Origin: Camarhynchus parvulus
Taxonomy: Eukaryota; Chordata; Aves; Passeriformes; Thraupidae
NCBI RefSeq assembly: GCF_901933205.1
Contig: NC_044584.1
Coordinates: 11,883,001-11,947,000, forward strand
DNA length: 64,000 bases
Direction: 5' to 3'
Shown here: one piece after another, positions 53,281 through 64,000 of the stretch
How positions within the stretch are numbered: position 1 is the stretch's first letter
How the letters are laid out: each line of letters opens with the position of its first letter
Notes under the pieces: generated by a model
The model's database searches: none
What the model saw: the letters and a program-made list of their open reading frames with translations, nothing else
Told to the model about the DNA's origin: nothing
Translations under genes and position numbers: made by a program

Positions 53281-56200
53281 AATAACTGTCAGTTTTCATT
53301 ACAAAGAATATGAAGCAAAAGGAACACTGAAATAACAAGGCTGAAACAATTTTCCAGATTTAGAAAAACCCATGCCACACTTTTTCTAAGAGTTAAAGAG
53401 ATTTTTTTTTTTCAAGGGGTAAATTTTCCCAGGAATCCTGAAAACCAGATGTAATGTTGCTTTGTTCAGAGCTCAGTTCTGGACTGGTAAGTAAGACCAT
53501 TTACTATGATTATTCAGCCTACCTCTCATGCAGATGATGGTACAACCTCAAGTCTATGGCAGATATTATTTATTTAAGAAAAACTGACTGAAGATCAGGG
53601 GAATTGCCAACAGTTGAAGATTTTAGTTCTTGATAGTACAAAAATGATCAAGCAGACTTAATGACACAATGTACAAATGCAAGAGTAAGGCATGGCTCAG
53701 AAAAGGGAATTACAAGGGAAGAAATCCAATCTTCAATAATAACTTATGTCAAGCAAGTGCAGACTGTGACATCAGCACACATGGATGTGAAGGTAGACAG
53801 CTTTCAGGAATGTTAAACAAGGGGCTCAGACCTCCAAGACCCTCAGCAATTTACAAAAATTGGGCAAGAAATAAGGAAAACAAAGCAGCTTTCTAAAATG
53901 TAAATGTATAGGTAGCAAAAGTTTTACATATTACTCAGGACATACATGGTATAAACAATGAGAAAGAATGAGTTTGATAAATATTTAGGTTATTCTCTAG
54001 AAATTATGGACAGTTTGAAGACATGAACTCTGGATTAAGTGCATTTAACACTTAGCCTCAATCTCCTTCAGACTGCAATTTCTGACCCCATCTTGAACCT
54101 TGCAGCTGGGCACCCATCCTGTCAGATGCCATCCATGGCAAATACAATGTGGTTTATGTTTGTCTTTTAATCTTATCTCTCTGCTTCTGCTTTGGTGTTC
54201 AATAGTTCACCTTTTGTCTGATTGCTATCCTTGCTAAGGTTCCAATCTTTGCAGAGCTGCAAACCTGTCAGACAAGGAACAAAAACCTCATTTCTAAATA
54301 GATAAGGGAACATAAAAACAGCCATGGGTCAGGTTCTGCCTGAAGTTAGGACAGTAGGTTTTGTGAAGTGCTGCCAAGGTGAGTCAGGTTTCCTCCTCTA
54401 CTGCCTTGCATGTGAAATGTCCCAAAACTTTTCAACCTTAAAGCTCTAATACAGCTTCAGGCAAGGACCAAGGGCTGCACTGTTTCTCCACCTCATCCAT
54501 CCCTACCCTCCATCCAAGGCTGCCCCTTGCACTGCTGGACTGGCACAGGTATATCAACACCTTAGTTTGGCTGGCTCAGGAGCCCTGAGTGGGGTCAAGA
54601 AAGCCACCAGTATTTTCCAGTTCTTTGTCAGCAATGAAAGTCATCAAAAAAAACCCTTAGAAGCCTCTCCCTAATAACCCCTGAGGTCAACATCTTACTT
54701 CTTCTTTCTCAGAGTGACACAACAAATTGGGATCAACAGTTTGCTTTCTTCTCTTACTATTCTTTCTCAAATTCCAGATAAAATGACATTTTCACAATAA
54801 GTTTAGTAGTTTAGACCTAAAGGCTTATTAGTCAAACTGGAAAAGATCTGAGTATAACCAAAACCATGGGTTTGACATTTTTAGCAGTTAACTCCCCAGG
54901 ACATTGCATTTCTATTGTTGTCAAAGTGCTGGAACAAGCCTCAAGACTGCACCATGCAAAGCTGAAGCAAGGATGAGCTGAGGGCTCCTAGGGTTTTCCA
55001 AATCCAAGAGCCCCACACTGCAGTGTGCCCCAGAGACCCCCACGGGAACAACAGAGCCTCCAGCCCCCAGCTGCAGCCACAGCAGGTGAATCTGGAGGGG
55101 TTGGTCCACAGGGCACAGACTGCCCCAGCTGGCACAAGGGCACATTTAAGTGGTTCTGCAACCACAGCAGTCATGGCCATGACATTGCTAGTGGAGGCAA
55201 ATCAAATGGAAGTCACTGGGAAGGCCACAATGTCCTACCCCAAAGTCTTGTCCATGTGGCACTGCTGAGCCAGCAAGCCACAGCTACAAGGATTTGACAA
55301 CATCTATCATGCATTTATTACCCCCACAGCACAGGGTAGGGCAGTTCATCATGTTCAAAGGAACATGTATTTTTTCCAATTACAAATAAAATGGTTTGAG
55401 GTTATGGTCCCTGCATGGTAACACTGTCCCAGTGTTTATGCTGAACATCTTTCACATGGTTCTGTTACCCAAACTCCCCCCTACATCTATGATGGTGGTC
55501 TTGGAAAGACAAGAAAGAGGCATTCAAAAATGCATGCAGACTGCATGTATTCTTTACCAGGAATATTTTCATGTGTGTAAAATGAATAGTTAACCAAGCA
55601 ATTCACAGTCAGGATAAAGCTACTCCAATACAAAAACTTTCTGTCCCTCTAAAATCTGGCTTATGTTATCACAGAAAACAAATAAAAATGGATTCCTTGT
55701 TCCTTTTCCAGACATTTCAATCAAATTTTTGACTCCCTGCAAGTCTCTGCCTGTCCTGCTGGTAATGACCTTCATCCAGGAGACAGGGCATGGAAGAACA
55801 CTGAGTGTTTTCACAACTCTCTGCCTTCCTTTAATTTGCCATCTCTAACATCACCAGTCCCAAGTCTCTCTTGAATTATCACTCTCAAACAGGCTTGTAT
55901 TGACACTGGAGATCTTCCTCCTACTTTTCAAGTACCATTAAAGTCCTTATGAAGATGCACACAAAATGAAAATATTTATAAAACTGTGAAACTGAAATAT
56001 GCTACATATGCTGAAGACTAAAGTAAAAACAGCAGATGTCATTATTATGCATACTTATTATATATTTACATTTTATGTATCATTTACATATTACACACTT
56101 CCTCTTTTTTTTTTCAAATATCAACACACTTGATATTATCAAATAGCTTTTTAAACAAAAGCCTGGAAAAAGCCTGTTTGTCTTCTCTGCAACCTCATAA

Positions 56201-57859
56201 ATTTGCAACATCTCTTATAAAGATCTGTTTTGCAACACAGTAAGCAAAGGAGTGGGTGGAAGGAAAAAGCCTTTTTTGACAAGCATCCTCTTTGCTGCTG
56301 CAGTTAAAGGAAGCTGGATATTCAGACAAGTGGTTTAAATGTAAAAAAATTCCATGTTTTGCAATGGCAACAGATAAAGCTGCTGATGTGGCACCTTCCC
56401 AGTGCTAAGAATTGCAAGGTTTGTGATTGGAAGCTTTTCCTGCCCCAGTGAAATTTTAGGTGCTAAGGCACAGAGAGGCAACTCCTGCTGTTTGCTCAGA
56501 AAAGGTTAAGGGAACAAAGGAAAAATCAGCACATTTGCTTCATCTCTGACACTCACTCAATCCAGGGTGACTCATGGCTGCTGACAAAGCCTGGGCTCCG
56601 GAGGAAGCCTAAGGCTTTTTGGTCTCATTTTTTTAATTTCGAAGTGAGAATAGCTGTAATTATCACGTAGCTGACACTCATCCCACTAAAACCAGTATGT
56701 GCATAAAACAGCTAATAAAGCAAATAAATTCGAGCTGCATGAGAGCTGGTTATGGGACTGGTTCTGTGCAGCCTGCACAGCCCAGCAGCAGCTCTGGGAG
56801 GCAAGCAGTTCCCAGTGGTTTTCCAGCAGCTCAGCTCCAGCAGAAGGCATTTCCTCAGCCACAGGGAACTGCTCTGGACACAGACACAGGTCCCTCTGAG
56901 GGGTACAAATGTGGGAGCACAGCACTGTGTGAGTAGAACAGTCACAAAGAAGTACAAATAGAACTAAGCAGGGCTGACCCACAGTACTGTGAGAATTCAA
57001 AAATCAATGATAATAGTCAGGTGAGAGAGCTGTCCAGACCTGTAAGTGAAACAGAGGCATTTTCCATGGGAAAACTACAGCTCATCTAAAACAAAATAGG
57101 AGGCAGCAAATTCAATTTGCAGATTCAGCAAATTCAGAGGGAGAAAACAAGGATGATTTATCTCCTTGTTCTTGCTGCAGTCCATGGCCAGCTTTCACTA
57201 AAATGCAATGTGTCTAATGCTTATACAGCATCTTCCATCCCAAACACTCCATGACACAGCTCCACTGAAATATTGAACATTTCAGTATCAGCACAAGCAA
57301 GAAGTAATTTCTACTGAAAAATTAAAACATTTTCCTGAATTGCTTCAGAAAGCTGTGGGCAAGCATCCTACACAAGCATCAAAACAGGACTCCTTTAACA
57401 AACATTCCCTTTCTAAAAAATCTAAACAAAATCTCAGTTGGGCTGACAGTTCGTTTTACCTAAGGCAGGCTTCAGAACCAACTCACAAAGTCTATATATG
57501 AGAATGTGTGCCAATATTAAATTTAGATAAGTCATGAAGTCTTTCTGACAGAGTTCTGGCAGCTGCCAGTTTGTGTTTCACGGATTTTATAGGTCAAATA
57601 ATAGACATTGTGATGTCAGACATTTGAGTACATGATCATTAAGCAATACTTTAGCAAATCCAAAAGAGCTTAGAAGCTACACATATGGTCCACAGCTGAT
57701 TTTAGCCACCAGTAAAGCAACTATATGTTGCTATAACAAGAGATGCAACTGCTGCACTCAGATGACACCATTAATTTAGAAATTACTGAGCAGCAAGCAG
57801 GCCCTGCTATCCTGACTGTTCATCTGCAGCAAAGAATGACTTGTCCACCCTGGTTACTC

Positions 57860-58380
57860 AGTGACAAACTGGGACCATGCAGCTTTTCAGCAGTGCATGG
57901 CCATCACTGAACTGCTGTGGTCTGTACTGTTGATCAGTGCCACACTGATGCCAAGACAATTTTTTGCTTTTTCTTTTATAAACCTTTTAGGTATTCTTAG
58001 TGCCCTTAGCGTGCATACTTATAATTCCTTAAGTCTGATAACCCAGTCTTGGTATTCTGTTAAACCAAAAGACCAAACATCCTAAAGACCTTGTACTTGG
58101 AGGCTGGAAAACCCTGTGCTCTCTTAAAAAACCAAGGCCTCCTCTAGAATACATTCTGTAAACTAAGATTAAGCCAATCTAAAGAACAACACTTTGAAAT
58201 AGAAAATTATCACACTATTCATCCAAGCTCTAATTGAGACATCTTTGTTAGATATGCTAATTTGTGAGGTCTATAAAATTGTATATGTAATCTACCACGC
58301 TTATGCATTTCGATGTATTCCACCTAGGCAAAGTGTTGCACCATAAAGATCCTTATTAAATAAAAAAAAAAAACCAACTC
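57860..58380 (+). mobile_element. Possible decayed LTR (solo LTR-like)
   Basis: The right part has the layout of a retroviral-type LTR promoter and polyadenylation region. A TATA-like CTATAAAATTG near 58271 is followed about 80 bp later by ATTAAATAAA near 58355 and an A-rich run, within sequence of different character from its flanks. The left limit is unclear and I cannot define TG...CA ends or a target-site duplication. No gag, pol or env coding is visible around it. The identification is by layout only and may be wrong; an ordinary AT-rich intron segment is the alternative. Confidence 0.25.
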
Positions 58381-58456
58381 TTTTATCCTTAAATATTTGT
58401 AACTCTTAATTTTAGGATCAAGGAAAAGGCATCAACGTGAAGAAACAGAAAACAGA

Positions 58457-58505
58457 TTGTCACGGTTTGACACTGGCACAATGCCAGCGCCCCCAGGAAA
58501 ATATA
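58457..58505 (+). mobile_element. Possible songbird ERV/LTR terminal fragment
   Basis: The short segment starting TGTCACGGTTTGACACTGGC and continuing with ACAATGCCAGCGCCCCCAGG resembles sequence I associate with the ends of endogenous retroviral elements in passerine genomes. It lies just downstream of the LTR-like stretch described before it. This rests on memory of a motif, not an alignment, and no coding remnant follows. A further AATAAA at about 58630 lies in the GC-richer sequence beyond. Confidence 0.2.
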
Positions 58506-61059
58506 TAAACACATGCACATAAAGAAGTGACAGAAGGTAGAAATGTAGGAGAAAGCAGGGAGATGTTGTTTGTCTCAGGGCCCCAAGAAGACCATTTCAG
58601 GTGAGTCTGAAGTCTCTAGAGCTGCCATCCAATAAAGGGTAACTGCCACACTGCGCTGCAGCTCCGTACCTCACTGCCAGCCCTGCCTGGCCCCACAGAG
58701 CAGAGCAGACAGCTGCACTGCCACAGCACACACACAACAGCTATGTGGACAGCAAATGGGACACAAGCCACGCACTGCTGGGCTCAGCAGCTGTGGAGAG
58801 GGGCTCTGCAGCTCCCGTGGCACACCTACAGGCCACTGCAAGCAGCTGCCACCAACACAGCCCCTGCTCTGCACACCTGAGCCAACCCTGGAGCTGCTGC
58901 CATCCCTCTCCCCAGGGCTCCTCCCTCCAGTCAGTCCTGCTCAGCCCCAGGCACCTGCACACCAGGTGTCCCCACTGCCTTTGCCACTGATCTACCCCAC
59001 AACCAGCGGGCACAGCAGCCCCTGCCTCACCCACAGCCCTCCCAGGGAAATGCTGGCACATGCTGGGAGCTGCACCTCTCCCAAGCACCAGCAGAAAATA
59101 TGGGTGCCACATTTCCCACAGGTAAAGCACGGGGAACTCACTGTATTTTCCCTACATGGTTAGGATGGGTTAAATAGAATATAGCATCAAAGTTAGGTAT
59201 TTTCCAGGAATTATCTATATGCCTCATTAACCTGATTATCTTCACCTGATAATCTCCTAGTAGCTATTACAAAAAGCATATGGACAGGAACATAGTAACT
59301 TCTCAGTCCCTATCTCCCACCATAACCCTTGTCCAGATGTCTTTCTTTGTTCAGATTTCCTTCTGGAAATGACAGAAATGTGAATCATTTAAGATGTGTA
59401 ATCTGCTATGCAAGAAGAATGACACACGTTGGGAGGTAACACAGACAAGCCATAAAATTCTATTTACACGCGGCTCTGAATTCCTGTTGCCATTTGAAGG
59501 AGCACAAGGGCTCATTCAGAGCTAACAAATGACAATATTTTGTTTTGCATCTCCTGGGTTTTTAACAAGTCAGCTGTTGCAAGAATGCTTTTTAACTCCC
59601 CAGAGGGGCTTCTTGCATGTGAAGAAATTTCCTAATATAGAAAAAGAATTAACCAAATCAAGAACCCAAGTAGGTCCTAACACACTGAATTTTAACAGTT
59701 ACTCTATGAGATATGTAACCCCCAAACACTCTCTACCTTATTTACATAAATATATACACAAAGGATGATGGTCAAGGCCATGAAATTACCTACAAATCCA
59801 TGGAGAGATATATGTAGCACATCACTGCAAATTATCCCTTAAGTAGGAGGGATGTGGGAAAACCTGGAGGAGAAAAGATTGTTCATGCTATTTCTCCTGG
59901 TTAATATCTTTAACTAAATGAAATTACATGCTATTGTTACTCTTACCATAGCACTAGCCAAAAAGGAACCTTTCTGTGGTGCCAGGAGGAGCCCAACACA
60001 ACCCAGGGGCTCAGCACCAGCACATTTCCACAGGCTCTGCCTTTTCTAGATCCTCAGCAAACCTACAGCTTAGATACAAGCCATAAAGACTCTTACAAGA
60101 TTTCCCTGCAACTAATTTAATGGCTTTTTCAAGCAGATAAGATAAATGAAAAACAGACTTAATATATTTTTTTAATCTCGCTATGATTAGCAGGAAGATT
60201 TCAATAAAATTATAACTAAAAATATTTTCTTCCAGCCGTACTTTATGTGAAATATAAATATAAAAAACTAGGAAAATGAAGATCACTTTTTTTTATTCTA
60301 AAGCTCTGGGATTTTCTGTATTTGCCTTTCACCCTTACCAGAAGGCCAGAAAAGACACTATGAAGTGATACATCCGATGGATAATATGCCAACTAATGAC
60401 AGGTTTATAACTCTAGTTAAAGATTTAACTTTCATATTGAGGCCATGCAGGCTATAAAATACGAACTCATTGCTGTAACCTCCAGTTAACCAGTCTGCCA
60501 ATTTTACCTCACCCTTTCTTTCTCATTTGTTTCAAAACGCTTTGTAGTTGATATTTTGAGCAGAGAAAGACCCAAAACTGTGACCCAAAACAAAGCAAAA
60601 CTGTAACCACCACAATGTGATAGCAAAGGAGGCAAGAGGGCAATCTGGATTTTGAGATTTGAAGATCTGGGATGCCATTAAGTGGCTGAAGTACAAACAC
60701 AGAGCAGATCAATGCAAACATGTTCGGAGTTAAAAGGAACACCTTTTGGTGTTAGTGGCAAACCAAAGACCAGAAAGGTTTCCTTTGGTACAGTACACTT
60801 TTTTGACTGAACTGAAAAACTACATTCACTGCTAATTTTTAAATTTATTTTTAGTACAGGAGAGGAGTTCTTTCCCAGATGTACCTTGGAGATTCTGTTT
60901 GGGGCTGTGTTTTTTCTGCCAGCACAGTGTGACCGTCAGGCAGCTGCTGAAAGAGCGCCCTGTGCGCAGCTGCAGCCCCGTGCAATCGTTACCCTGCCCA
61001 CGTCCCTGCCCATAGGCCCTGGGCAGCCCTGCTGCCTGGGACAGGCTGTGCACAAAAAG

Positions 61060-61826
61060 GGCCTGTGCAGGAGCACAGAGCTGCCTTAGTGCCCTGCAGG
61101 AGCACAGAGCTGCCTTAGTGCCCAGCAGGGCTGTGCAGGAGCACAGAGCTGCCTTAGTGCCCAGCAGGGCTGTGCAGGAGCACAGAGCTGCCTCAGTGCC
61201 CAGCAGGGCTGTGCAGGAGCACAGAGCTGCCTTAGTGCCCAGCAGGGTCCATGCAGGAGCACAGAGCTGCCTTAGTGCCCAGCAGGGCTGTGCAGGAGCA
61301 CAGAGCTGTTTTAGTGCCCTGCAGGAGCACAGAGCTGCCTTAGTGCCCTGCAGGGCTGTGCAGGGCACAGAGCTGCCTCAGTGCCCAGCAGGGCTGTGCA
61401 GGAGCACAGAGCTGCCTTAGTGCCCAGCAGGGCTGTGCAGGAGCACAGAGCTGCCTTAGTGCCCTGCAGGAGCACAGAGCTGCCTTAGTGCCCAGCAGGG
61501 CTGTGCAGGGGCACAGAGCTGTTTTAGTGCCCTGCAGGGCTGTGCAGGGGCACAGAGCTGCCTCAGTGCCCAGCAGGGCTGTGCAGGAGCACAGAGCTGC
61601 CTTAGTGCCCAGCAGGGCTGTGCAGGGGCACAGAGCTGTTTTAGTGCCCTGCAGGGCTGTGCAGGGGCACAGAGCTGCCTCAGTGCCCAGCAGGGCTGTG
61701 CAGGGGCACAGAGCTGCCTTAGTGCCCTGCAGGGCTGTGCAGGGGCACAGAGCTGCCTTAGTGCCCAGCAGGGCTGTGCAGGGGCACAGAGCTGTTTTAG
61801 TGCCCAGCAGGGCTGTGCAGGCACAG
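61060..61826. repeat. 39-bp minisatellite, about 20 copies
   Basis: A GC-rich tandem array. The usual unit is TGCCCAGCAGGGCTGTGCAG followed by GAGCACAGAGCTGCCTTAG (39 bp). I count 20 occurrences of the core CACAGAGCTG. Units near the left side are sometimes shortened by 10 bp (loss of GGCTGTGCAG), while from about 61474 onward spacing is a regular 39 bp. Variant positions are A/G in GCAGGAGCAC versus GCAGGGGCAC, CCTTA/CCTCA/TTTTA after CTG, and CCCAGC versus CCCTGC. Since 39 is a multiple of three, several frames stay open on both strands, giving repetitive frames at 61118-61420 and 61488-61955 (plus) and 60832-61368 and 61456-61848 (minus, 13-residue period CAPAQPCWALRQL). I read these as by-products of the array, not genes. 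Confidence 0.95.
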
Positions 61827-63546
61827 TGTGGCTGTGGCTGTGCCCCAAACTCAGCCCAGCTCCAAAATCACCAGTTCTGTTACCATCCCCTGGAGCTGCA
61901 GGAAAACAATCTCACCATGAGCCCTTTCAGGGGAATTCTCAGTGTAATTCCCTAAAAAGTAGCTTGTTTCCATAGAAGCCTTCAACATCCCTTGATTGCT
62001 GCTGCAATAATTCAGGAATTTGAATAACAATTCAGTAGTTATGCTTGGAAAATAAAATAACCTTGAGAAAACCACCACACACAAACAAACATATGGAAGT
62101 CAAAAATTTCCCACCCAAAGAAAGGCTTTCTCTGTCAGGGCAGATCTTCAGTCAGTAAATCAGAGAATTTCTACTGCTCAGTAAAGAATTGAGTTAAAAA
62201 CAGAAAAATGCTTGGAGTTAATTGATTTCCTTTTCTTCCATCTATTAGAGTCGGCAATGGTGGGAGAAAGAAGAAAGTCAAAGTTTTCCTGGTCCTGCCA
62301 GGTGGGCTGACAGCTCTTGCTCCATCTCACTGGCAATGGCTCCAGCTGGGAGCCCCAGGGCCCTCGCTCACTTCAGGTTGGTGCCTGCTCTCAAAGGGGG
62401 TGGCTTTCTCAGTCATGCACACCACACCTTCTGGGGCACCTTGTGAAAAAAAAACCACTACAGATCACTTTGACAGCTTGAATCTCACAGATTTGAGGCC
62501 AAATGATATTTATTAGGGAAGACCCTTGAGGATTTCATAGCTGTAGGAGCTCTCTGTACTGGAAGGGGTGGGGTGTGTCCTGGCTGAGAAAGGACCTGGC
62601 TCTGGGGCTGATGAAATCATCCCTTCCACACCCTCAGCTCATGGCAGCCCACAACTAAACAACAAGAAAAGTGATGACTGTTTAAGTGAAAAACAGAGTG
62701 GTACCTTTTTAACCAGCTCCACAGGATGTCCCACAGCACGACATGCATTTGTGGGGTTCAAAATAAATCTACTCCAATTCTAATGCAGTTTTATCTCTAA
62801 AGAGAAGTTCTGCTGGTTGACATAGTTGGTACAGTCTGAACTCAACAGTCTAAAGGAAGCAGCTCTCTGGAGTCCCTAAGGATGAGTGGAGACAAATTAT
62901 AATGAGCACATCAGTGGCATAATTGCACAGCAACCCAAGAAGCGAAGAACAGAAAATTTCGTCTTCTTTGTTGCTAACTAAAATCTTAAAAAATAACAGT
63001 TGCAAAAAATGTGTCAGCCAATTACTGCACTTGGCTTGTTTCTAGATGCAAGATTAGGCACTGAGAATTTCCAGCAGCAGCAGCCAAGGCTGCTGGAGCT
63101 GCTACAAGGATGGTACATCTTCCCCTTGGCCCAAACATGGATTGGCCATGGCTGACAGCTGCAGGAGAGCCTCTACAACAGCATTTATGCAATCAATGCT
63201 TGCATGGTAGTTATTTATTTAAATTCAGGTTCAGAAACACAAGACAGGATTATACAAGTGCAATGACATTGCAGGTGATTTTTCACCAGTTCTAAAGCAG
63301 GTTTTACTATCCTGCTGTTACATGCACTGCTGGTGAGACAGAGAGATTAGAATTAATTATTCACATGTGTGTACTTAAAATCTACAGGTAGTATCAGTGC
63401 ACCACTCCAAGGTAACTTCCAAGATGTCTCAGGGGGACAGACAAATGCTGAGAGCACTTACTGTCAGAAGGGACGAGTCAGGATTTGCCTCCTGCTTCCC
63501 CAGAGCTGGGCAATTCCTCAAACCCACTTGAGCACAGGCCATTGTT

Positions 63547-63582
63547 GCCAGCAGCAAAGCTGCCAGCAGCAAAGCTGCCAGC
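63547..63582. repeat. 15-bp tandem duplication
   Basis: GCCAGCAGCAAAGCT is repeated perfectly at 63547 and 63562 with a partial third copy (GCCAGC) after it. Intronic. Confidence 0.9.
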
Positions 63583-64000
63583 TGGCCTCTTCCCTTCAGT
63601 TTCTTTTGGGCAACTTGGCTTCAGTTTCTAGAAGTGCTGTGCAGAATGTGAATGTACAGAATCAATGTACATTTATAACAATGAGATCATTTATGCTACC
63701 CTAGAATGTATCTGTGTCTGATAGGTGAAGTATTTGTAAAGCTAATGATCCCTTAACTGCACAATGGTACTCTGGTGCTCTCTGTTCATTCCCATCAGAC
63801 ATTTCAGGGCTTGGTTTATGAAAGAAATTCTCTTAAATGTACCAAATGGAAAGCCATGACAGAAAATCCTTCCCCTTTACTAGGAATAACAGCAGCTTCC
63901 ATCATGAGAAAATTGTTTTGCCTTACCTCTGAGGTGAAAGGATTAATGTAAAACTCTGCTGCTGCTGTGTTCTCTGTACCTACCTTCAAATTCTCTGCCC

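Larger units (their letters stand above)
39484..64000 (-). other. XYLT1: XYLT1 intron 2 (partial, at least 24.5 kb)
   Basis: Sequence upstream of exon 3 in transcript sense. It holds an inverted CR1 fragment (40977-41345), a MIR-like remnant (about 40530-40640), a (TTTCC)n run (46520-46539), a 42-bp tandem duplication (46998-47081), a CpG-rich block (51061-51730), a possible LTR remnant near 57.9-58.5 kb and a 39-bp minisatellite (61060-61826). The remaining stretches appear unique and non-coding. The small exon 2 expected in this gene was not seen, so the intron probably continues past the right edge. Confidence 0.7.

Noticed and set aside
58660..59160. GC-rich stretch with overlapping frames (58756-59163 plus, 58741-59130 minus) considered as a coding exon
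   Set aside because: The Pro/Leu/Ser/Cys-rich translation has no recognised domain, and both strands are equally open.
61060..61826. CRISPR-like array
   Set aside because: Units are directly adjacent with no unique spacers, and the context is an animal intron.

Overview
This is vertebrate genomic DNA, most likely from a bird. It holds very little coding sequence in long introns, and it carries three diverged chicken-repeat-1 (CR1) LINE fragments, the dominant transposon family of bird genomes. There are no bacterial-style operons, no tRNA or rRNA genes, and no CRISPR array that I can see. The only protein-coding gene I can support is XYLT1 (xylosyltransferase 1, glycosyltransferase family 14), on the minus strand. 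The whole window appears to lie inside this gene.

Three XYLT1 exons are present, in minus-strand transcript order: exon 3 at 39483..38958 (526 bp, second half of the luminal stem region), exon 4 at 12669..12497 (173 bp, start of the catalytic domain) and exon 5 at 11857..11655 (203 bp, GT14 core). The exon numbers follow my recollection of the human gene. All have canonical AG acceptors and GT donors, and their phases join perfectly (phase 0 into exon 3, phase 1 at 3/4, phase 0 at 4/5, phase 2 leaving exon 5). The introns are part of intron 2 (39484-64000 and beyond), all of intron 3 (about 26.3 kb), all of intron 4 (639 bp) and part of intron 5 (1-11654). I did not find exon 1, the very short exon 2, or exon 6 and later exons; they should lie outside the window.

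The rest is intronic. By region: 1-11.6 kb is unique AT-rich intron 5 with two short tandem duplications and a T/G-rich tract. Intron 4 holds a possible MIR-type remnant with a 36-bp near-perfect hairpin. Intron 3 has CR1 fragments near 20.5-21.1 kb and 31.3-31.5 kb, a 62-bp tandem duplication at 16.4 kb and several AT-rich blocks that look like conserved non-coding elements. Intron 2 has an inverted CR1 at 41 kb, a 42-bp duplication at 47 kb, a CpG-rich block at 51.06-51.73 kb (candidate orphan CpG island, enhancer or alternative promoter), a possible LTR remnant near 58 kb, and a 20-copy, 39-bp minisatellite with a three-unit higher-order pattern at 61.1-61.8 kb.

Xylosyltransferase 1 adds xylose from UDP-xylose to serines of proteoglycan core proteins, the first step of heparan and chondroitin sulfate assembly. 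I found no convincing novel multi-gene system here. The best leads are the CpG-rich block, the minisatellite, the intron 4 hairpin and the candidate conserved elements.
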